Source: Pseudomonadota bacterium
GTDB taxonomy: Bacteria; Pseudomonadota; Alphaproteobacteria; Rhizobiales; Methyloligellaceae
DNA: 5,448 nucleotides
Direction: 5' to 3'
Assembly (NCBI GenBank): GCA_022567275.1
Contig: JADFHH010000147.1
Location: 1 to 5,448, forward strand
Part shown: in pieces, positions 1-5,448 of the stretch
How the letters are laid out: every line of letters starts with the position of its first letter
Position numbering within the stretch: the first letter of the stretch is position 1
Translations under genes and position numbers: made by a program
Notes under the pieces: model-generated
Seen by the model: the letters and a program-made list of their open reading frames with translations, nothing else
What the model was told of the DNA's origin: nothing
Database searches by the model: none

Positions 1-170
1 GCAACGCCCTTGTCGTGCAATGCCTTGACCTCCGTCATCTGCATTTTGTTCAATCCCGTTGCCTTTGACATGGCTTCTTTGACGATCTTGGCATCTTTCG
101 GACAGTGTTTGGCAAGAGCCGGCGACGACATAGCCACGACCACCGCAGCCGCTACGAGAATGCTTTTCAT
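1..170 (-). CDS. Small exported protein of unknown function (5' part, C-terminus off window)
   Basis: The reading frame starts at an ATG at 170-168 and stays open to the left edge, giving 56 complete codons. The protein begins with a Lys after Met, then a short Ala/Val-rich hydrophobic stretch, and ends its signal peptide at Ser-Pro-Ala-Leu-Ala (about residues 16-20). The mature chain would start KHCPKDAK and continues as a charged, probably helical segment rich in Lys and Met, with a single cysteine at residue 23. This predicts a small Sec-exported periplasmic protein. The start is supported by a good Shine-Dalgarno sequence and an upstream promoter-like sequence, and it is transcribed divergently from xth. 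I do not recognise a named family and assign no function. The exported prediction is firm; total length is unknown because the 3' end is missing. Confidence 0.82.
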   Translation of the reverse strand, partial: MKSILVAAAVVVAMSSPALAKHCPKDAKIVKEAMSKATGLNKMQMTEVKALHDKGV

Positions 171-177
171 GGATATA

Positions 178-184
178 CTCCTCT
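178..184 (-). promoter_or_regulatory. Shine-Dalgarno site of the small exported protein gene
   Basis: On the minus strand the sequence AGAGGAG ends 7 nt before the ATG at 170. It is a near-perfect anti-16S match at good spacing and fixes the start codon of the small exported protein. Confidence 0.75.
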
Positions 185-217
185 GGAAATAGCCCGCCAA
201 TCACGAGCGTCGAAGCT

Positions 218-246
218 ATTCTGCGAACAATTCGCGAGAGAGTCAA
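218..246 (-). promoter_or_regulatory. Putative sigma70-type promoter for the small exported protein gene
   Basis: On the minus strand TTGACT (246-241) is followed by a 17-nt spacer and CAGAAT (223-218). This matches the TTGACA/TATAAT consensus at 5 of 6 and 4 of 6 positions with ideal spacing. Transcription would start near 211, leaving a leader of about 40 nt that contains the Shine-Dalgarno site. The call rests on sequence pattern alone. Confidence 0.5.
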
Positions 247-267
247 TTAATACTCGAAATTCCCCGG

Positions 268-296
268 ATGACATCAAAATTCGTAGAAATTATATC
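268..296 (+). promoter_or_regulatory. Putative sigma70-type promoter for xth
   Basis: On the plus strand ATGACA (268-273), a 17-nt spacer and TATATC (291-296) match the sigma70 consensus at 5 of 6 and 4 of 6 positions. It lies in the AT-richest part of the intergenic region. Transcription would start near 303 and give xth an unusually long leader of about 177 nt. No better candidate was seen closer to xth; a TTGGCT-N17-TAAGAG pair around 410-440 is weaker. Confidence 0.4.
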
Positions 297-310
297 ACTG
301 CCGCACCTCC

Positions 311-329
311 CGCCCGGATGTTCCGGGCG
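311..329. repeat. Inverted repeat / hairpin in the xth leader
   Basis: CGCCCGGA (311-318) and TCCGGGCG (322-329) are perfect 8-bp complementary arms around a 3-nt loop (TGT). The stem is GC-rich and would be stable in RNA. No T-run follows on either strand, so it does not look like an intrinsic terminator. If the promoter at 268-296 is real, the hairpin lies near the 5' end of the xth mRNA and could protect it or bind a factor. Confidence 0.6.
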
Positions 330-355
330 CGCTTCGTGGTCGCCGGCGAAGGGGG

Positions 356-390
356 ATCGGCTCGGCTCGGCGCCGATGCCCCAAGTTGGG
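356..390. repeat. Cluster of short repeats upstream of xth
   Basis: Three tandem TCGGC pentamers occupy 357-371. ATCGGC (356-361) is complementary to GCCGAT (372-377), and TCGGCGCCGA (367-376) is a perfect palindrome. Immediately after lies the inverted repeat CCCAAGTTGGG (380-390). They may form alternative hairpins in the xth leader or act as an operator; no specific regulator is recognised. Confidence 0.4.
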
Positions 391-479
391 TCAAAACCTC
401 CCGTCTTGAGCACCCTCGGTTTGGCTGCGTCTTCGCGCCATGCTAAGAGCAGACCGTTAGTCATCTCACTCGGGCCCCC

Positions 480-1334
480 ATGAAAATCGCCACCTGGAAC
501 ATCAACGGCGTCAAGGCCCGGATTGAGGGCGTGCTGGCGTGGCTGGAACGCACGGCGCCGGATGTTGCCTGCCTGCAGGAGATAAAAAGTGTCGATGAGG
601 GTTTTCCTTCCGAGCGCTTCGAGGAGCTGGGCTATAATATCGCCGTTCACGGGCAGAAAAGTTTCAACGGCGTCGCCATCCTGTCGAAGCGGCCATTCGA
701 TGAAATTATCCGGCAACTTCCCGGCGACGAGGACGATGACCATGCGCGTTATCTCGAAGCGGTGATCCCGGCGGGCCGCGGCGTGGTGCGCATCGCCTCG
801 CTTTATCTGCCCAACGGCAATCCGGTCGAAACGGAAAAATATCCTTACAAGTTGCGCTGGATGGATCGTTTGCAAGCCCATGCGCGGGCGTTGCTGGCGC
901 TCGAAGAACCCTTCGTTCTGGCCGGCGATTACAATGTCATCCCAAACGCGGACGATGTGCATGACCCGCAAGCGTGGGAGGGCGACGCCCTGTTCCGCCC
1001 CGAGACGCACGCGAAATTTCACGCGCTGCTCAATCTCGGCCTCACCGACGCTTACCGCGCCTGCCACCATGAAAGCCATCACTACACTTTTTGGGACTAT
1101 CAACGCGGCTCGTGGCAAAAGGACCACGGCATCCGCATCGACCATCTGCTGCTGTCGCCGCAAGCCGCAGATGCGCTGCAACATTGCGAAATCGACCGCT
1201 TCACCCGGGGCTGGGAGAGGCCGTCGGACCATGTGCCGGTGTGGATTGAGTTGGCGCCGGGTGAACCGCTAACGCGTTACGGCTGCATCCAGCCCGATAG
1301 CGGTAAAGCCTTCCACGCCGCTGCTGCGGGGTAA
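480..1334 (+). CDS. xth: Exodeoxyribonuclease III (Xth family AP endonuclease)
   Basis: Exonuclease III is a cytoplasmic, Mg-dependent DNA-repair enzyme that cuts 5' of abasic sites and removes 3' blocking groups and nucleotides from duplex DNA. The protein is one endonuclease/exonuclease/phosphatase fold of 284 residues. Visible family residues are N7 in TWNING, E34 in LQEIK, Y109 in SLYLPNG, D150 and N152 in GDYNVIP, D221 in RIDHLLLS, and D250-H251 in SDHVPVW, so the active site is complete. The start is set by the family N-terminus MKIATWNING; no clear Shine-Dalgarno sequence precedes it (a C/G run sits there instead). The conserved fold ends near residue 258. The last roughly 26 residues are a tail without family features, mostly encoded in the segment that overlaps the convergent Sel1 gene. 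It could also be named xthA. Confidence 0.96.
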   Translation: MKIATWNINGVKARIEGVLAWLERTAPDVACLQEIKSVDEGFPSERFEELGYNIAVHGQKSFNGVAILSKRPFDEIIRQLPGDEDDDHARYLEAVIPAGRGVVRIASLYLPNGNPVETEKYPYKLRWMDRLQAHARALLALEEPFVLAGDYNVIPNADDVHDPQAWEGDALFRPETHAKFHALLNLGLTDAYRACHHESHHYTFWDYQRGSWQKDHGIRIDHLLLSPQAADALQHCEIDRFTRGWERPSDHVPVWIELAPGEPLTRYGCIQPDSGKAFHAAAAG

Positions 1335-2171
1335 AGCAGCCCCTGCCCTCGCCGCTGGATTTACACGCGCAGACGGCTGGCCGATGCGCCCTTGCCAGCG
1401 TGCGGCAAGTCGCTTTGCGCCCGCGCGCTCATGGGCATTTGCATGCGCCAGAGCACTGGTAAGCAAGCCCTCGATCCAGCGCGCCTGCGCCTCGTCTTTC
1501 GCATTCTGGCTGGCGAGGATGAGCAGCGCCAGTCCCTTGAGCGGCTGGCGGCGCACGCCTTTCGCGCCGCGCCACAACAGATCGCCGAGCAGCGCCTGGG
1601 CTTTGGCGTGTCGTTTTTTAGCGGCATTGGTCAGCCAGTTGACGGCGAGACGCCCGTTACGCGCGACCCCCTCGCCTTGCAGATACATCCGCGCCAGATT
1701 GAACTGCGCGTCCGCGTCGCCCAGATAACTCGCCGCATGGCGATACAGGCTGACGGCGCGGCGTTTGTCCGCCTTGATCGCGCTGCCCTGAATACCGCTG
1801 CGGTAATAGTCGCCAAGCGCCACGAAGGCGCGCGCGACGCGGCGCGCGCGCGGCTCGCGCGGATGTACGTCCGCGTAAGTGTCGACGATGTGGTGAAACA
1901 ATCGAAACGCCTTCAACGGACTGCGCGGCACGCCCTCACCGGCGGCATGGATGCGGGCCAGCTTGAACTGCGCATCCAGCTCGCCGCGTTCAGCGGCTTG
2001 CGTTAGCGCGGACAGCGGGCTGATCGCCTTGCCGGGTTCGACAGCGGCGAGTTGCTGGCTGGAACTGCGCGGCGCGGAAGCAACCCGCTCCAGCGTGCCG
2101 GCCAGGCTCGCTTCACCCGCCAGTGAAACGCCTATCAACGCAATCACACTACCGGATAGCCACTTACACAT
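1269..2171 (-). CDS. ExoR-like periplasmic Sel1-repeat protein
   Basis: A 300-residue protein with an N-terminal signal peptide: a Lys at residue 3, a hydrophobic core at about 9-18 and a likely cleavage after Ser-Leu-Ala at 22-24. A low-complexity linker (about 25-55) leads to a Sel1/TPR-like helical array. Units are seen at about 59-95 (DAQFKLARIHAAGEGV), 113-149 (ALGDYYRSGIQGS), 151-186 (DAQFNLARMYLQGEGV) and 187-222 (AKAQALLGDLLWRGAKGV), followed by a helical, basic C-terminus. The GDYxRxGIxGS repeat and overall layout resemble, from memory, rhizobial ExoR, the periplasmic inhibitor of the ExoS-ChvI two-component system controlling exopolysaccharide and motility. Orthology is inferred, and the protein may simply be a generic Sel1 scaffold. 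The start overlaps the ilvD stop by 8 nt, implying translational coupling; only a weak GAGG-like Shine-Dalgarno is present. The 3' end overlaps xth. Confidence 0.9.
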   Translation of the reverse strand: MCKWLSGSVIALIGVSLAGEASLAGTLERVASAPRSSSQQLAAVEPGKAISPLSALTQAAERGELDAQFKLARIHAAGEGVPRSPLKAFRLFHHIVDTYADVHPREPRARRVARAFVALGDYYRSGIQGSAIKADKRRAVSLYRHAASYLGDADAQFNLARMYLQGEGVARNGRLAVNWLTNAAKKRHAKAQALLGDLLWRGAKGVRRQPLKGLALLILASQNAKDEAQARWIEGLLTSALAHANAHERAGAKRLAARWQGRIGQPSARVNPAARAGAALPRSSGVEGFTAIGLDAAVTR

Positions 2172-3888
2172 TGGCGTAACACTCGGCCTCGGCTTTGCCG
2201 CCGGGATGGGTCACGGCGCCCGTACGGGCCGCCCCGACCTGGTCGGCATACTTCCACAACGCACCGCTTTTGTAAGGGTTGTCCGGCGCCTTCCATTGCT
2301 TGCGGCGCCGTTCAAGTTCTTCACCGCCAAGCGCGACGTCGAGCGTCCCTGCTTCAGCATCAATGGTGATCATATCGCCATCTTTCAAGAGACCGATGGG
2401 ACCGCCAATAGCGGCTTCAGGGCCGACATGACCGATGCAGAAGCCCAGGGTCGCACCGGAGAAACGGCCATCGGTGATGAGCGCGATCTTGCCGCCCGTG
2501 CCCTGGCCGTAGAGCGCTGCCGTGGTGGACAGCATCTCGCGCATGCCCGGTCCGCCCTTAGGGCCCTCATAGCGGATGACCAGAACATCGCCTTCCTTGT
2601 AGGTGCGTTTGGCGACCGCCTCGAAGCAAGCTTCCTCATTGTCGAAGCAACGCGCCGGGCCGGTGAATTTCAGGCTTTCCATGCCCGCCACTTTGACGAT
2701 CGCGCCATCGGGCGCGAGATTCCCCTTGAGACCCACCACGCCGCCGGTTGGCGTGATCGGCTTGTCGGCGCGGTAGACCACGTCCTGGTGCTCGTTCCAC
2801 TTCACGCTTGCCATATTCTCCGCCATGGTGCGGCCCGTCACGGTCATGCAGTCGCCATGGATGAAGCCGTTATCGAGCAGTGTCTTGATGAGAATCGGAA
2901 TACCGCCCGCTTCGAACATATCTTTTGCGACATATTTTCCGGCCGGTTTCAAATCGGCGATATAGGGCGTTTTCCTGAAAATTTTGGCGACATCGAACAG
3001 ATCGAATTCGATGCCGCATTCATGGGCGATGGCCGGCAGATGCAGGGCCGCATTGGTCGACCCGCCGGTCGCGGCAACCACCGTGGCGGCATTCTCGAGC
3101 GCGCGAAGGGTGACGATATCGCGCGGCCGGATTTCGCGGGCCAGCAGCTCCATCACCATTTCGCCCGACGCCATGCAGAACTGATCGCGCATTTCATAGG
3201 GTGCGGGAGCCCCGGCCGAATATGGCAGCGCAAGCCCGATGGCTTCCGAAACCGTGGCCATGGTGTTGGCTGTGAACTGCGCACCGCACGCGCCCGCGGA
3301 GGGACAGGCAACCCGCTCAAGTTCATCCAGATCCTCATCCGACATCTCGCCAACGGAGTGCAGGCCGACCGCCTCGAACACATCCTGTATGGTCACCTGA
3401 TTGCCCTTGAAAGTGCCCGGCAGGATCGAGCCGCCATAAACGAATATCGATGGAACATTGAGCCGGCACATGGCCATCATCATGCCGGGAAGCGACTTGT
3501 CGCACCCGGCCAGGCCGACCAGCGCGTCGTAACAATGGCCGCGCATGGACAGCTCGATGGAATCGGCAATGACCTCGCGCGACGCCAGCGAGGACTTCAT
3601 GCCCTGATGCCCCATGGCGATACCGTCGGTCACGGTGATGGTGCAGAATTCGCGCGGCGTGCCATTGGCATGAGCCACGCCTTTCTTGACGACTTGCGCC
3701 TGGCGCTGGAGCGAAATATTGCATGGCGCGGATTCATTCCAGCAGGTGGCGACACCTACGAGCGGCTGGTGAATCTCATGCGCGCTGAGGCCCATAGCAT
3801 ACAGGAATGCCCGGTGCGGCGCCCGTTCAGGACCCTCGGTGACATGCCGGCTCGGCAGTCTATTCTTGTCAAACGTCTTGGCGTCCAT
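2164..3888 (-). CDS. ilvD: Dihydroxy-acid dehydratase
   Basis: IlvD (EC 4.2.1.9) dehydrates 2,3-dihydroxy-3-methylbutanoate and 2,3-dihydroxy-3-methylpentanoate to the 2-keto acids that lead to valine, leucine and isoleucine. The chosen start gives 574 residues, the usual length of the shorter IlvD/Edd class. Likely [2Fe-2S] ligands are C56 in CWNESAPCN, C129 in GCDKSLPG and C201 in CPSAGACGA. K131 is the lysine that is carbamylated and binds Mg in characterised relatives, and the C-terminal DGRFSGAT motif carries the catalytic-base serine. The frame is open further upstream to a TTG at 3963. I prefer the ATG at 3888 because it begins MDAKTFDKNRLPSRHVTEGP, a family-like N-terminus, and has AGGGGG 6 nt upstream. 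The gene ends in ATGTGTAA, which overlaps the start of the ExoR-like gene. valS lies 199 bp upstream on the same strand. Confidence 0.97.
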   Translation of the reverse strand: MDAKTFDKNRLPSRHVTEGPERAPHRAFLYAMGLSAHEIHQPLVGVATCWNESAPCNISLQRQAQVVKKGVAHANGTPREFCTITVTDGIAMGHQGMKSSLASREVIADSIELSMRGHCYDALVGLAGCDKSLPGMMMAMCRLNVPSIFVYGGSILPGTFKGNQVTIQDVFEAVGLHSVGEMSDEDLDELERVACPSAGACGAQFTANTMATVSEAIGLALPYSAGAPAPYEMRDQFCMASGEMVMELLAREIRPRDIVTLRALENAATVVAATGGSTNAALHLPAIAHECGIEFDLFDVAKIFRKTPYIADLKPAGKYVAKDMFEAGGIPILIKTLLDNGFIHGDCMTVTGRTMAENMASVKWNEHQDVVYRADKPITPTGGVVGLKGNLAPDGAIVKVAGMESLKFTGPARCFDNEEACFEAVAKRTYKEGDVLVIRYEGPKGGPGMREMLSTTAALYGQGTGGKIALITDGRFSGATLGFCIGHVGPEAAIGGPIGLLKDGDMITIDAEAGTLDVALGGEELERRRKQWKAPDNPYKSGALWKYADQVGAARTGAVTHPGGKAEAECYANV

Positions 3889-3894
3889 GGGCGG

Positions 3895-3900
3895 CCCCCT
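3895..3900 (-). promoter_or_regulatory. Shine-Dalgarno site deciding the ilvD start
   Basis: AGGGGG on the minus strand lies 6 nt before the ATG at 3888. A second purine motif, AGGAG (3907-3903), lies 14 nt upstream of the same ATG. Together they favour this start over the TTG at 3963, which would add 25 residues of non-family sequence. Confidence 0.55.
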
Positions 3901-3953
3901 GACTCCTGTTAATTGTTCGTGTTTCTTGTCTTGCAAGCACTGTGCCGGAGGGA

Positions 3954-4067
3954 TTTGGCGCAAACAGCGTCCCCCTGCGGAATTGACGCGGATATTCGAG
4001 TGCGTTTATGGCGCAAACGAGGCCATCTGTTGCGTTTGGACAACCATTTGGCAAAAAAATTGCAAAT
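3954..4067. repeat. Cluster of TTTG/CAAA repeats between valS and ilvD
   Basis: The ilvD upstream region holds related short repeats. TGGCGCAAAC occurs as a perfect 10-bp direct repeat at 3956-3965 and 4009-4018, 53 bp apart. The first copy lies in the inverted repeat TTTGGCGCAAA (3954-3964). TGCGTTT occurs at 4001-4007 and 4031-4037. CAAACG at 4014-4019 is complementary to CGTTTG at 4033-4038 and partly to CGTTT at 4003-4007, so two exclusive pairings are possible. An imperfect inverted repeat with a one-base bulge (ATTT-G-GCAA, five A, TTGCAAAT) spans 4046-4067. This could be an operator array or leader structure for ilvD; no regulator is identified. Confidence 0.45.
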
Positions 4068-4087
4068 CGGGGGAGTGAGACGGCGTC

Positions 4088-5448
<1,361 letters not shown>

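Larger units (their letters stand above)
171..479. other. Divergent intergenic region between the small exported protein gene and xth
   Basis: This 309-bp stretch has no convincing gene. The left half (about 185-300) is relatively AT-rich and holds the two divergent promoter candidates, whose -35 elements are about 20 bp apart. The right half (about 300-479) is GC-rich and holds an 8-bp-stem hairpin (311-329), a run of three TCGGC units (357-371) and the perfect inverted repeat CCCAAGTTGGG (380-390). Open frames crossing it are short and lack family resemblance. Confidence 0.7.

Noticed and set aside
243..1232. A 329-codon minus-strand open frame antisense to xth
   Set aside because: xth has all its catalytic residues on the plus strand, and the antisense protein shows no family resemblance.
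1323..1340. Hairpin GCTGC/GCAGC around the xth stop codon as a terminator
   Set aside because: The stem is only 5 bp, no T-run follows on either strand, and the segment is coding for the Sel1 protein.
1951..3912. A 653-codon plus-strand open frame covering ilvD and part of the Sel1 gene
   Set aside because: It is antisense to two genes with clear family motifs, its protein has no recognisable domain, and long antisense frames are common in GC-rich codon-biased DNA.
3889..3963. A 25-residue N-terminal extension of IlvD from a TTG at 3963
   Set aside because: The extension is outside the family alignment as remembered, starts with a rare codon, lacks a Shine-Dalgarno, and the ATG at 3888 has purine motifs upstream and gives the usual length.

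Overview
This is a GC-rich window in the style of an alphaproteobacterial chromosome, probably Hyphomicrobiales or a near relative. The evidence is the base composition, the roughly 574-residue [2Fe-2S]-type dihydroxy-acid dehydratase, the XthA-type exonuclease III, and a Sel1-repeat exported protein that looks like rhizobial ExoR. The lineage is inferred from protein character, not from a search.

Layout from left to right. Positions 1-170 (minus) hold the 5' part of a small exported protein with a mature start of KHCPKDAK; its C-terminus is outside the window. A 309-bp divergent intergenic region (171-479) carries a plausible sigma70-type promoter in each direction and several short inverted repeats. 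It is followed by xth (480-1334, plus), encoding a DNA-repair exonuclease III / AP endonuclease with its catalytic residues intact. xth converges on, and overlaps by 66 bp, a minus-strand gene for an ExoR-like periplasmic Sel1-repeat protein (1269-2171). That gene starts inside the last codons of ilvD (2164-3888, minus) through an ATGTGTAA junction, so ilvD and the Sel1 gene are probably co-transcribed and translationally coupled. A 199-bp gap with several TTTG/CAAA-type repeats separates ilvD from valS (4088 to the right edge, minus), of which only the C-terminal half is visible.

IlvD makes the 2-keto acid precursors of valine and isoleucine (and hence leucine), and ValRS charges tRNA with valine, so the two neighbours are metabolically linked, though a shared regulator is not shown. 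The other genes serve DNA repair (Xth) and the envelope or periplasm (the small exported protein and the Sel1 protein).

This is mostly an ordinary housekeeping region. I found no mobile element, CRISPR array, tRNA, rRNA, defence system or other clearly new system. The points worth checking are the two gene overlaps, the repeat-bearing ilvD leader and the long structured leader in front of xth.
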